Part shown: in pieces, positions 35,326-45,787 of the stretch
Layout: each line of letters begins with the position of its first letter
How positions within the stretch are numbered: position 1 is the first letter of the stretch
Assembly (NCBI GenBank): GCA_021827205.1
Contig: JAKAWV010000016.1
Span: 1-64,000, forward strand
DNA: 64,000 bases
From: Pseudomonadota bacterium
GTDB lineage: Bacteria; Pseudomonadota; Gammaproteobacteria; Xanthomonadales; Rhodanobacteraceae
Reading direction: 5' to 3'
Program-made: the position numbers and the translations under genes
Notes under the pieces: model-generated
The model's input: the letters and a program-made list of their open reading frames with translations, nothing else
Told to the model about the DNA's origin: nothing
Database searches by the model: none

Positions 35326-35383
35326 ATCGAACGATCCGGTAGTCGCGCCGTAAGGCCGTGGACAAGCTTGGCGCGGGTATCAT

Positions 35384-36868
35384 GTGCATTCCGGCGCGGT
35401 GCGCCTCGAGGTTCGGACCCACGTGCAGCAGCTAGCAGGATGCGAATCCACGTTGCGACGGCGCCGTCTGCCGTGCGCACTGGCTGGCGCACTGGTGCTT
35501 GTTCTGGGCGGCTGCGCGATCGCCCCGCGCGTGCCGCAGCCGGATATGTCGCTGCCGGCGCGTTACGCGCAGGCGCCACGCGAAACCGCGCTGGGTCCGG
35601 CGCCGGATCTGGTGCACTGGTGGCGCAGCTTTCACGACCCGGTGCTGGATGCGCTGGTGCAGCGCGCGTTGGCGCAAAACCTCAGCCTCAAGGCCGTCGG
35701 CGAACGCCTCGCTGCTGCGCGCGCGCTATTGACCACGCCGCGTGATCGCCACCTGCCGTATGCCTCGCTGTACACCAATGAAGAGCCCACGCCGGGCAGC
35801 ACAGCCAGCTACTTTCAGATCGGTTTTGATGCGATCTGGCAGTTCGGCCTGTTCGGGCGCGGCAAGAGCGAGCAGCGTATCGCTGACGGCAATGCAAACC
35901 TGGCCGTGGCTGATCTGGATGCCGTGCACGCGGCGCTGGTGGCCGAGGTCGTGCGCAGTTATCTCGATTTGTGTGCTGCCGAGCAGCGCGCGGAGCTGGC
36001 CGTGGCCATGCAGCACATCGCGCAGCGGCGCGCGCAACTGACCGCGGTGCGCGTCGCGCAGCATCTCGATACCCCGGCGGCGAATTCAGGCGCGCGCGCC
36101 GCCGCCGCTGAAGCGGGTGCCGCCGTGACGAGCGCGGAGGCCGATGCGGCGATCGCGCGCCAACAGCTCGCCGTGCTGCTCAGCGACGCCGAACCCGACG
36201 CCACGCTGCTGGCGTCCGGCGCGGTGCCGCTGCCGCCGGCGCTGCCACCCGAACTGCCGCCGGCCGATCTGCTGCGCACGCGCCCGGACGTGCAGCGCGC
36301 CGAGGCCGCGGTGTTGCACGCGGCGGGCGAGTTGGGCATCGCCCGCGCCAACCTGTATCCGCGACTCGGTCTGGGCTGGACCGCGACCTCCTCGGCGCAG
36401 ATCGCGGGCAGCGAGCTCGGCCGCATGCGCACCATTCCCAGCCTCGGCCCGATCATCAACATGCCGCTGTTCGACTGGGGGCTGCGTCGGGCGCAGGTCA
36501 GTGCCGACGGGCACCGGCTCAAGGCCGCGGTACTGGATTATCGGCAAACCGTGCTCGCCGCCGTGGGCGAGGTCGAACAAGCCTACGCGGCGCTGCGCAG
36601 CGCGCAGGCGCAGGCCGCGGCCGCGCAGTTGAGCGCGCAGGCCGCGCAGCAGGCCGCGCGTGCGGCGGCCACGCGCAGCGCGCTGGGCCTGGCCGATGGC
36701 CTCGCGTCGAGCCACGCCGCGGACGCCGCGCTGCGCGCGCGCATGGCTGCCGGCGCGGCGCGCGCCGTCGAGGGCGTGGCCTGGGTGACGCTGTACAAGG
36801 CGCTGGGCGGTGCCTCGCCGTTGGCTGGCGGGGCGCGCACCGCTGAACCCGCCAAGGCCGCGCGCTGA
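35384..36868 (+). CDS. Outer-membrane efflux lipoprotein, NodT family
   Basis: A TolC-like channel of 494 residues from the GTG at 35384, or 471 if the TTG at 35453 is used. The later start fits better: it puts RRRRLPCALAGALVLVLGGC directly at the N-terminus as a lipoprotein signal (Cys44 in the long form), and a TATCAT -10-like box (35378-35383) touches the GTG. Body features are LVHWWRSFHDPVLDALVQRALAQNLSLKAVGERL and LLRTRPDVQRAEAAVLHAAGELGIARANLYPRLGLG. It is coupled by TGATG to a DevC-like permease, so it is the exit channel of that exporter. Confidence 0.9.
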   Translation: MHSGAVRLEVRTHVQQLAGCESTLRRRRLPCALAGALVLVLGGCAIAPRVPQPDMSLPARYAQAPRETALGPAPDLVHWWRSFHDPVLDALVQRALAQNLSLKAVGERLAAARALLTTPRDRHLPYASLYTNEEPTPGSTASYFQIGFDAIWQFGLFGRGKSEQRIADGNANLAVADLDAVHAALVAEVVRSYLDLCAAEQRAELAVAMQHIAQRRAQLTAVRVAQHLDTPAANSGARAAAAEAGAAVTSAEADAAIARQQLAVLLSDAEPDATLLASGAVPLPPALPPELPPADLLRTRPDVQRAEAAVLHAAGELGIARANLYPRLGLGWTATSSAQIAGSELGRMRTIPSLGPIINMPLFDWGLRRAQVSADGHRLKAAVLDYRQTVLAAVGEVEQAYAALRSAQAQAAAAQLSAQAAQQAARAAATRSALGLADGLASSHAADAALRARMAAGAARAVEGVAWVTLYKALGGASPLAGGARTAEPAKAAR

Positions 36869-37995
36869 TGGTCGCGCTGGCGCGCAAGACGCTGATCTAC
36901 GAGTGGCGGCGCTATCTGCCGGCGTCGCTGGCGGTGGCGTTCTCGGGCATGCTGTTGCTGGTGCAGTTGGCGCTGGTATTCGGCATCTTCAATGGCGCCG
37001 CGGTGTACATCAATGCCTCGCGCGGGCAGATCTGGGCAGGCTATCCGGGCACGCAAAGCATCGATTTGGGGCGCGGCATTCCACGCGACACCGAGATGCA
37101 CCTGCTGGCGGACCCGCAGGTGGCACAGGTCGAGCCGTTCCAGTGGGTCAATGGTGACTGGCGCGGTCGCCGCGCGCTGGGCAGCGTGTCGGTATTCGTC
37201 TCCGGTGTCGACACGGCGCCCGATGCGCTGGCGTTCGCGCGCGTCATTCCGCCGACACTGCGCGCGCTGCTCAACGAACCCGGCGCGATCATCGTCGATC
37301 GCGCCGATCTGCCCAAGCTCGGCATCAGCGTGGGCGAGAGCGGCATTCTCAATGGTTATCGCGTGCACCTGGTGGGCACCACCAATGGCCTGCGCGCCCT
37401 GGGTGGGGTGAACATCGTCGCCTCCCTGGCGACCGCGCGCCGCTTGAACGTCGGTGGCGACCCGCGTCCGGCCTACTACCTGGTGCGACTGCGCGATCCC
37501 GGGCAGGCCGCCGCCGTGGCCGCGCGCCTCGACCCGCACGGCAGCGAGCGCCGCTACTCGGTGTGGACGGCCAGCACGCTGGCCGCGCGCACCGTGCATT
37601 ACTGGCTGTTCGAGACCGGCGCCGGCCTCGGCGTGGTGTTCATGTCGCTGGTGGTGTTTCTGGTCGGCACGGTGATCACCAGCCAGACGCTGATGGGCGC
37701 GGTCGCCGGCTCGATCAGTGAATACGCCACGCTGAATGCGCTCGGTGCCAGCCGTCGCGCGCTGAGCCGCGTGGTCATGGAGCAGGCCGGCTGGGTGGGT
37801 GTGGCCGGACTGGTTGGCGGCGGCGCGTTGTCGGCGCTGGCACTGGTAGTGGCGCACAGTCAGGATGTGCCGGTGGCGATCACGCCGCTGGGCACCCTCG
37901 CCTGTGCGCTGCTGGTGATGGGCATTACCCTGCTGTCCGGCCTGCTGGCGGTGCGCACGCTGCGCAATGCCGATCCGGCGAAACTGCTGCGATGA
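36868..37995 (+). CDS. DevC-like FtsX-family ABC permease
   Basis: A 375-residue permease with an N-terminal membrane segment (about 19-45), a large periplasmic domain (about 46-245) and three C-terminal segments (about 250-275, 300-330, 340-362). The order is that of MacB/DevC FtsX permeases. FLVGTVITSQTLMGAVAGSISEYATLNALGAS is the conserved cytoplasmic loop region. Overlaps its neighbours on both sides (TGATG and ATGA). It should act with the following ATPase and HlyD protein. Confidence 0.9.
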   Translation: MVALARKTLIYEWRRYLPASLAVAFSGMLLLVQLALVFGIFNGAAVYINASRGQIWAGYPGTQSIDLGRGIPRDTEMHLLADPQVAQVEPFQWVNGDWRGRRALGSVSVFVSGVDTAPDALAFARVIPPTLRALLNEPGAIIVDRADLPKLGISVGESGILNGYRVHLVGTTNGLRALGGVNIVASLATARRLNVGGDPRPAYYLVRLRDPGQAAAVAARLDPHGSERRYSVWTASTLAARTVHYWLFETGAGLGVVFMSLVVFLVGTVITSQTLMGAVAGSISEYATLNALGASRRALSRVVMEQAGWVGVAGLVGGGALSALALVVAHSQDVPVAITPLGTLACALLVMGITLLSGLLAVRTLRNADPAKLLR

Positions 37996-38717
37996 GCACC
38001 GCGACCGCCATTCGCGCGCGCGATCTGGCCAAGAGCTTCACCGTGGGCAAGGTGTCCACGCGCGTGCTCGAGGGGCTCAGCGTGGATCTGGCCGGCGGCG
38101 AGCTGACCATGCTGTCCGGCCCATCCGGCTGTGGCAAGAGCACGCTGCTGGCCATCCTCAGCGGCCTGGAACGCCCCGATGCCGGCAGTGTCGAGGCGCT
38201 GGGCGAGCCGGTGTGGTACTTGAACCGCAAGGCGCTGCAGCGTTTTCGTCTGCACCACATCGGCTTCGTGTTTCAGGGCTTCAACCTGTTTCCGGCGCTG
38301 AATGCGGTGGAGCAGGTGGAGCTGCCGCTGAGTTATCTTGATCTGGGCGCGGCGGAAACCCGGCGCCGCGCCGAGGCCGCGCTGGAAGAGGTTGGCCTCA
38401 GCCATCGGCGCAAGCTGCGCCCGGCGGAACTGTCCGGTGGCGAGAAGCAACGCGTGGCGATTGCGCGCGCGCTGGCCAAGCAACCGCAGTTGCTGTTCGC
38501 CGATGAGCCGACCAGCGCGCTGGATTCGGTCAGTGGCCAGACGGTGATCGATATCCTGCATCGCGCCGCGCGCCAGCATGGCACCATGGTGTTGTGCGCC
38601 AGTCACGATCCGCGCCTGATCGCGCACGCCGACCGTGTGCTGCGTATGGAGGACGGGCGCGTGCTGGCCGACGAGTACCACCCGCATCCGGCTGTCGCCG
38701 AGGAACCTGTCGCATGA
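37992..38717 (+). CDS. DevA/LolD-like ABC ATPase
   Basis: A 241-residue ATPase of the MacB/LolD class. Walker A GPSGCGKST (43-51), Q-loop FVFQGFNLFPALNAVEQVELPL, signature LSGGEKQRVAIARAL, Walker B LLFADEPTSALD and switch His in CASHDPRL are all intact. Overlaps the permease gene by ATGA and the HlyD gene by ATGA. Confidence 0.94.
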   Translation: MSTATAIRARDLAKSFTVGKVSTRVLEGLSVDLAGGELTMLSGPSGCGKSTLLAILSGLERPDAGSVEALGEPVWYLNRKALQRFRLHHIGFVFQGFNLFPALNAVEQVELPLSYLDLGAAETRRRAEAALEEVGLSHRRKLRPAELSGGEKQRVAIARALAKQPQLLFADEPTSALDSVSGQTVIDILHRAARQHGTMVLCASHDPRLIAHADRVLRMEDGRVLADEYHPHPAVAEEPVA

Positions 38718-39631
38718 ACAAAGCCCTGCCCCTGCTCGTGACCCTGTGTGCCGCGTTGCTGCTGTCAGCCTGCGGCGCTGCTACCACTGGCAGCGATCCG
38801 GTTTCCGCGCCCGCGCCGGGTGATTATGTCGCCGTTGCGCGCGGGCAGGTCGGCGTCGAGGGTGGCCTGCTGCAGGTGCGCGCGGCGGTGCCCGGGCTGG
38901 TCAAGGCCGTAGCGGTGGCCACCAACGCCAAGGTCGCCGCGGGTCAGACTCTGGTGCGACTGGACGATGACGCGGCGCAAATTGCCGTGCAGCTCGCTGG
39001 TGCGGATCTGGCACAGGCGCGCGCGCAGCAGGCCGAACTGGTCGCCGGTCAGCCGGCTGCGGAACTGCGTGCGCAGCGCCTGGCCGCCGCCGCCGCCGCC
39101 GATGCTGCTTCCGGTCAGGAGTTGGCCGAGGCGCGCGCAGCGCTGGGCGAACTCAGGGCGCGCGTGCAGGCCGCCGCCGCCGCGGTGCAGGCCGCGCAGG
39201 CGCGCCTGGATGCGGCGCGCCATCAGCTTGCGCTGTACACCGTGCATGCGCCGGTGGCTGGCTACGTGGCGCGGCGTCTGGTGCAGGTTGGCGCACGGGT
39301 CGATCCTGATGATGCCGAACCGCTGCTGGAATTGCTGCCCGAGCGCCCCTTGATCGTGCGCGCGGAATTGAACGAGGCCTACGCCGACAAGGTGCGGCCG
39401 GGCATGCGCGCCGAGGTGGTGCTGGATGCCGGCGGCGGGCGCAGTTATGCCGCGCACGTGCTGCGCCTGGGGTTGACCTACGGCGCGGTGCGACTGGGTC
39501 CGCAGCACGAACAGCCCGACGATGCGCGCGATCTGGAGTGCGTGCTGCAACTCGATGCGCCGGGTCTGCGCGTGGGCCAGCGCGTGCGCGTTCAGTTTCT
39601 GCCCGAAACCGTGCGCATGGGCACTGAATGA
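38714..39631 (+). CDS. HlyD/DevB-family membrane fusion lipoprotein
   Basis: A 305-residue periplasmic adaptor. Lipobox LLLSAC gives the lipidated Cys20. Then follow a lipoyl half with VPGLVKAVAVATNAKVAAGQTLVRLDDDAA, a long Ala-rich coiled coil (about 90-180), the second half LYTVHAPVAGYVARRLVQVGARVDP, and a barrel. It completes the set channel-permease-ATPase-adaptor, an unusual arrangement with the channel gene first. In cyanobacteria DevBCA exports glycolipids; the substrate here is unknown. Its start ATG overlaps the ATPase stop. Confidence 0.9.
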   Translation: MNKALPLLVTLCAALLLSACGAATTGSDPVSAPAPGDYVAVARGQVGVEGGLLQVRAAVPGLVKAVAVATNAKVAAGQTLVRLDDDAAQIAVQLAGADLAQARAQQAELVAGQPAAELRAQRLAAAAAADAASGQELAEARAALGELRARVQAAAAAVQAAQARLDAARHQLALYTVHAPVAGYVARRLVQVGARVDPDDAEPLLELLPERPLIVRAELNEAYADKVRPGMRAEVVLDAGGGRSYAAHVLRLGLTYGAVRLGPQHEQPDDARDLECVLQLDAPGLRVGQRVRVQFLPETVRMGTE

Positions 39632-39745
39632 GCCATTCACGCAACTTTTATTACGGTTTTGTGGTCATAGCCGCTGCTGTTATTGCTCGTGCCGCAGCGC
39701 CGCCCGGCGCGTGTGTTTCCCCGTGACCCCAGGATTATTCCGTCC

Positions 39746-40438
39746 ATGAACGAGTGGACCATTGTTTGCGATTTCGACGGTACCGTCAGCGTCGGCGATG
39801 TCATCGACCTGCTGCTTGAGCGCTACGCTGCGCGCGGCTGGGAGGAGCTGGAAACCGCCTGGCAATTGGGCGAGATCGGTTCGCGCGCGTGCCTGGCCGG
39901 ACAGATCGCCCTGCTGGATGCCAGCCCGGCGCAGCTCGATGCGGTGATCGCGTCGATCACCATCGACCCGGCGTTCCCCGCGTTCGTCGCCGATGCGCGG
40001 GCGGCGGGCGTGTCGCTGACCGTGGTCAGCGACGGTTTTGATCGCGCCATCCGCGCGTTGCTGACGCGCTACGGCCTCGGCGACCTGCCGATCGTGGCCA
40101 ATCACCTGGAGCAATCCGGCGCGCGCAGCTGGCGTCTGGAGTTTCCGCATTCCAACCCCGGCTGCCGCGCCGCCAGCGGCAACTGCAAGTGCGAGCGCGC
40201 CGAGGGCTTGCGTCGGCTGGCGCCCAGCGTGCTGCTGATCGGTGACGGCAGCTCCGATTTCTGCGTCGCCGGCTCGGCCGATTTCGTGTTCGCCAAGCAT
40301 CGCCTGATCGCGCATTGCCGCGAGCGCGGCTACGCGCATCTGTCCATGCACGGTTTCGCCGATGCGCGTGCGGCGCTGCCGCGCCTGCTCGCGGGCGAGC
40401 TGCATGCGCAACCCCATCGTTTTCGTCAGGACACCTGA
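39746..40438 (+). CDS. MtnX-like HAD-IB phosphatase
   Basis: A 230-residue HAD hydrolase. Motif I DFDGTVS (9-15, nucleophile Asp9), motif II TVVSDGFD with its Ser/Thr, and motif IV LIGDGSSDFCVA are clear. A cysteine-containing CRAASGNCKCERAEGL loop lies before motif III. Relatives include methylthiopentenyl-phosphate phosphatase (MtnX) and phosphoserine phosphatase-like enzymes. It directly precedes a class III aminotransferase remnant, with which it would form an operon. The substrate is unknown. Confidence 0.85.
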   Translation: MNEWTIVCDFDGTVSVGDVIDLLLERYAARGWEELETAWQLGEIGSRACLAGQIALLDASPAQLDAVIASITIDPAFPAFVADARAAGVSLTVVSDGFDRAIRALLTRYGLGDLPIVANHLEQSGARSWRLEFPHSNPGCRAASGNCKCERAEGLRRLAPSVLLIGDGSSDFCVAGSADFVFAKHRLIAHCRERGYAHLSMHGFADARAALPRLLAGELHAQPHRFRQDT

Positions 40439-41849
40439 TCCACGCCCACGCCGATCCGTACACGTTGTTCCGTTTGCCAGCGCGCCCGTGCGCAGCGAGG
40501 CCGACCTGCTGCGCCGACGAGGCCCGCTACTGCTCGTTCGGCGACACGGTGCACTATACCGAGCCACCGAAGATCTTCGCGCGCCGCGAAGGCAGCCACC
40601 TGTACGACCGCGCTGGTCTGCCTATCTGAACCTGCAGATGTGGCATTCGGCGTGCAAATTCAGCTACGTCAACCCGCGCCTCAACGCCGCGCTCAAGCAC
40701 CAGATCGACACCTTGCCGCAGATCGCCGGCCAGTATCTGCACGTTGAAAAAATCGAGCTGGCCGGGATCATCGCGCGGGATGCTGAGCACAAGTTCGGCC
40801 TGCCCGGGTACGTGCATTTCAATGTCGGCGGTGCGCAGGCGGTCGAGGATTCGCTGAAGCTGGTGCGCAATTTCAAGGGCGGCAAGAGCCTGATGATGGC
40901 CTACGCGGGCGGCTACCACGGCCGCACCCTGGGTGCCTCGGCGATCACCTCCAGTTACCGCTACGGACATCGGCGACCGCGCCATGTTCCTGCCGTTCCC
41001 GTACCACTTCCGCGGGCCCAGGGGCTTGAGCAAGGATGAGTGCGGCGAGCAGTTGGTGCGCGAGTTCGCGCGCCTGTTCGAGACCGAGTCCCACGGCGTG
41101 TGGGATCCGAAGGCCGGCGAATGCGAGTGCGCGGCGTTGTATGTCGAGCCGCTGCAGGGCACCGGTGGCTACGTGCTGCTGCCCAGGAACTACTTCGCCG
41201 GCATCAAGAAAGTGCTTGAGCAGCTCGGCGTGCTGATGGTGGTGGACGAGATCCGGATGGGTTTCTACCGCACCGGCAAGCTCTGGGGCGTCGAACATTT
41301 CGGCGTCAAACCCGACGTGATCGTGTTCGGCAAGGCGCTGACCAATGGCCTGAACCCGCTGTCCGGGCTGTGGGCGCGCGAGGAACTGATCAATCCCAAG
41401 CAGTTCCCACCCGGTTCCGGCATTCGACCTTCAATGCCAATCCGCCGGGTACCGCGGTGGGCCTGGAGACCATGCGCATGCTGGCCGAGACCGACTACGA
41501 GGCAATGGTGTCCGCTAGTGGCGCGCACTTCCTCGCCGGACTGCGCGATTTGCAGCAACGCCATCCCGAGATCGGTGACGTCGACGGTCTCGGGCTAGCC
41601 TTGCGCGCCGAGATCTGCGAAGCCGACGGCTTCACGCCCAGCAAGAAGCTGGTCGACCGCATGGTCGATATCGGCCTGACCGGCGATCTCGACCACCACG
41701 GCAAGAAGATCGGCCTGGTGCTGGACATCGGCGGCTACTACAAGAACATGATCACCTTCGCGCCGTCGCTGCACATCAGCAGCGAGGAGATCGGCCTCGC
41801 CATAAGCCTGTTCGATCAGTTGCTGACGCGCGCCAAGCGTTCGCTGTGA
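40438..41849 (+). pseudogene. Class III PLP aminotransferase, multiply frameshifted
   Basis: The whole length of a diaminobutyrate/acetylornithine-type aminotransferase of about 460 residues is present but no single frame reads through. In order: HADPYTLFR, then FASAPVRSEADLLRR in another frame, ARYCSFGDTVHYTEPPKIF back in the first, YLNLQMWHSACKF...ITSSYRYG again shifted, GDRAMFLPFPYHFRGP... with VVDEIRMGFYRTGKLW and the PLP-lysine region VIVFGKALTNGLNP in a third reading, and HSTFNANPPGTAVGLETM...LLTRAKRSL to the end. Shifts fall near 40479, 40520, 40623, 40970 and 41427. The start codon is also unclear. Neighbours are intact, so decay is more likely than sequencing error. Confidence 0.8.
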
Positions 41850-41920
41850 TTTGACGGTCGTTGCGGCGGGTGCGCCGCGCATGTGCCCGGCGTGCCTGTT
41901 CGAGCCTCTACAATCGCGGT

Positions 41921-42295
41921 ATGGAAATTTTCAAGATCTTCACCGTCGAAGCAGCGCACCGGCTGACCGCGGTGCCACCAGGGCACAAGTGCGCACGTCT
42001 GCACGGACATTCGATTCGCATCGAGGTGCACGTCAGCGGTGAGCTTGATGCGCATCTGGGGTGGGTGTGCGATTTCGCCGATATCAAGCGCGCGTTCCAG
42101 CCGCTGTACGAGCAACTCGACCACAATTACCTCAACGATCTGCCGGACCTGGACAACCCCACCAGCGAGCTGATCGCGCGCTGGATCTGGCAGCGACTCA
42201 AGCCGGAGTTGCCCGGCCTCAGCCGCGTCGTGGTGCACGAGACCTGCACCGCCGGCGCCAGCTACTGCGGCGACGGAGTGCTGCCTGGGCGCTGA
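41921..42295 (+). CDS. queD: 6-carboxy-tetrahydropterin synthase
   Basis: A 124-residue enzyme of queuosine synthesis converting dihydroneopterin triphosphate to carboxytetrahydropterin. Zinc ligands are His13 (EAAHRL), His28 and His30 (LHGHS); the catalytic Cys24 precedes them in GHKCARLHGH. LDHNYLND, NPTSELIARWIW and the late VHETCTAGASY with its Glu are typical. ATG at 41921 matches the usual N-terminus; the upstream in-frame ATG is rejected. Other queuosine genes are not in the window. Confidence 0.95.
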   Translation: MEIFKIFTVEAAHRLTAVPPGHKCARLHGHSIRIEVHVSGELDAHLGWVCDFADIKRAFQPLYEQLDHNYLNDLPDLDNPTSELIARWIWQRLKPELPGLSRVVVHETCTAGASYCGDGVLPGR

Positions 42296-42414
42296 CCGCG
42301 CGCACGGCATACATGCTGTGCAGCAGCATCTTCCGTCTCGTGGCGCTTGTGCGTCGCGTGAGGAACCCCTCCAATAGTGGAAACAGAGGCTGAATGTGTC
42401 GCGAGCACGCCATG

Positions 42415-42443
42415 TTGCGTCGCACCAAAAATGGTGCTAGGCT
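42415..42443 (+). promoter_or_regulatory. Candidate sigma-70 promoter of the phasin gene
   Basis: TTGCGT (42415-42420) and TAGGCT (42438-42443) are spaced by 17 bp, about 37 bp before the phasin ATG. Both boxes deviate from consensus. Confidence 0.4.
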
Positions 42444-42479
42444 CTCCTCACGCTGAAATCCAAGCCTGAGGAGGCTGCC

Positions 42480-42851
42480 ATGAACAACACTGCTTTCAAC
42501 ACCACCGCATGGACCGACGCCGTGACCGGCGCCAGCCGTGATCTGCAAACCGCTGCGCTGAAGGCGCAGACACTGAACTTTGATACCTTCGGCACCCTGC
42601 TGGGCCAGCATTTCGACATACTGAGCAAGCAGAGCGAAGCCGCGCTGGCCTTTGGCCGCGAAGCCATGGCCGCGCGCGACGCCGAGTCCGCCAACGCGCT
42701 GATCAGCAAGGGCATCGCCACCGCACGCAGCCAGGCCGAGGCCGCGCTGGCTCACGGCCGCAGTGTCGCGAGCACGTTGAACCGTCACGCCGAGGCCATG
42801 CAGAACCTGGCCGAAAAGCAGGTCGCGCAGGTCAAGCCCATCAAGGGCTGA
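42480..42851 (+). CDS. Phasin-family protein
   Basis: A 123-residue, almost wholly helical protein with no cysteine or membrane segment. The phasin_2-like pattern includes WTDAVTGASRDLQTAALKAQTLNFDTFGTLLGQHFDILSKQSEAALAFGREAM followed by repeated Ala-rich helices. GAGGAGG sits 6 bp before the ATG and a strong terminator follows, so it is a well-expressed single gene. Phasins coat polyhydroxyalkanoate granules, but no pha gene is nearby. A PHA-free, chaperone-like or surface role is possible. Confidence 0.78.
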   Translation: MNNTAFNTTAWTDAVTGASRDLQTAALKAQTLNFDTFGTLLGQHFDILSKQSEAALAFGREAMAARDAESANALISKGIATARSQAEAALAHGRSVASTLNRHAEAMQNLAEKQVAQVKPIKG

Positions 42852-42872
42852 TTCGCCACTGCTGTCGAAATA

Positions 42873-42905
42873 CCGCGGAAGCTCCCTCCCTCTCGGCTTC
42901 CGCGG
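42873..42905 (+). repeat. Ten-base-pair hairpin downstream of the phasin gene
   Basis: CCGCGGAAGC (42873-42882) pairs perfectly with GCTTCCGCGG (42896-42905) around a 13-nt pyrimidine-rich loop. It lacks a U tract. It may protect the mRNA 3' end ahead of the true terminator 7 bp later. Confidence 0.6.
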
Positions 42906-42911
42906 CCCCTG

Positions 42912-42940
42912 ACGGGCCGGCTTGACCGGCCCGTTTTTTT
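42912..42940 (+). terminator. Intrinsic terminator of the phasin gene
   Basis: A perfect 9-bp stem ACGGGCCGG/CCGGCCCGT (42912-42920 with 42926-42934) with a CTTGA loop runs directly into seven T residues (42934-42940). Confidence 0.92.
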
Positions 42941-43078
42941 GGGGGTGCGCCGCTCGCGGCACGGCAGGAAATCGTGAGGCAGGCATTGCCGCGCGCTTCA
43001 TGCGGCTGTTATCCTTTTACGGCTTTGAGGCAGGTAGTCGGCAGGCTCGCAATGCGGGCTGGACGCGAGGCGGTGTCG

Positions 43079-44627
<1,549 letters not shown>

Positions 44628-44696
44628 TCTTGCAACCCTCAAGCCACATGCGGACGTCGCGGCAGCCGCCGCCGCGGTCGTAGCGAGAAGCCAGCA

Positions 44697-45167
44697 ATGA
44701 ACATCAACCTCACGCTCATCATCCAGGGCCTGGCGTTTTTCGCCGTGGTGCTGCTGGTGATGAAGTACGGCTGGCCAGCCTTCATGGCGGCCATCGAAGA
44801 ACGCCAAAAGCGCATTGCCGAGGGTCTGGCCGCCGCGGAACGCGCACGCGCCGAATTGCGCGATGCGGATGCGCGCGTGGCCGAGGAGATCAAGGCTGCG
44901 CGTCATCAGGCCGCGGAGATCATCGATCGCGCCCAGCACCAGGCCAACCTGTTGCTGGACAAGGCGCGCGAGGATGCCATCGCCGAGATGCAGCGCCACA
45001 AGGCCGCCGCCGAGACCGAGATCGCCGCGGCTACGGTGCGTGCGCGCGAGGAGCTCAGCATGCGCGTCGGCGAACTGGTGCTGGCAGGCGCCAGCAAGAT
45101 CCTGCAGCGCGAGGTGGATGCCAGCACCCACCGCCAGATGCTGGATGAACTGGCGGCCGAGATCTGA
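44697..45167 (+). CDS. atpF: ATP synthase F0 subunit b
   Basis: A 156-residue stator subunit with one N-terminal membrane helix (about 5-25) and a long charged coiled coil (ERQKRIAEGLAAAERARAELRDADARVAEEI...). Length equals E. coli b (156). It ends 2 bp before atpH. Confidence 0.97.
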   Translation: MNINLTLIIQGLAFFAVVLLVMKYGWPAFMAAIEERQKRIAEGLAAAERARAELRDADARVAEEIKAARHQAAEIIDRAQHQANLLLDKAREDAIAEMQRHKAAAETEIAAATVRAREELSMRVGELVLAGASKILQREVDASTHRQMLDELAAEI

Positions 45168-45169
45168 CC

Positions 45170-45709
45170 ATGGCGCAGGCGCTGACTCTTGCCCGGCCTT
45201 ACGCACGCGCTGCTTTCAGCGCGGCGCGCATCGACCGGCAACTGGCTTCGTGGTCGGCGTGTCTGGCGTTCGCGGCGCAGGTCGCGCTCGACCCGCAGAT
45301 GATCGCGCTGCACGGCGATCCGCGCGTGACGCCGGGACAGATGCAGGCGCTGCATCTGCCACCCGATGCGGCCAGCGGCGGCGCGTTCGCGCGCTTTCTC
45401 GAAGTGCTGGCCGAGGCCGGACGGCTGAACCTGCTGCCGTTCATCCGCGACGAATTCGATGCCTTGCTGCGCGACGCCGAGGCCACGCTGGAGGTCAGCG
45501 TGAGCAGTGCGCAGGCGCTGGACGAGGCCGCGCAGGCGCGTCTGAGTGAATCACTGGCGCGCCGCTATGGACGTCGCATCCAGTTGAACCTGCGCCAGGA
45601 TCCGGCGTTGGTCGCCGGCGTGGTGCTCGAAGCCGAGGGCGAGGTGATCGACGGCTCCATGCGCGGACGCCTGCAGCGCCTCGCCGGCGCGCTGGCCCAC
45701 GGCAATTGA
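45170..45709 (+). CDS. atpH: ATP synthase F1 subunit delta
   Basis: A 179-residue stator protein. The N-terminal helical domain begins LTLARPYARAAFSAA; the C-terminal ARRYGRRIQLNLRQDPALVAGVVLEAEGEVIDGSMRGRLQRLAGAL is the family signature region. It joins subunit b to the top of the alpha-beta hexamer. Confidence 0.97.
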   Translation: MAQALTLARPYARAAFSAARIDRQLASWSACLAFAAQVALDPQMIALHGDPRVTPGQMQALHLPPDAASGGAFARFLEVLAEAGRLNLLPFIRDEFDALLRDAEATLEVSVSSAQALDEAAQARLSESLARRYGRRIQLNLRQDPALVAGVVLEAEGEVIDGSMRGRLQRLAGALAHGN

Positions 45710-45787
45710 CTTGTAGCGCCCAGTCCACACAACGCATCCACATTCTGCGACCGCCCCGCTTGCGCGAGGCTCCACGGGAACAAACCC

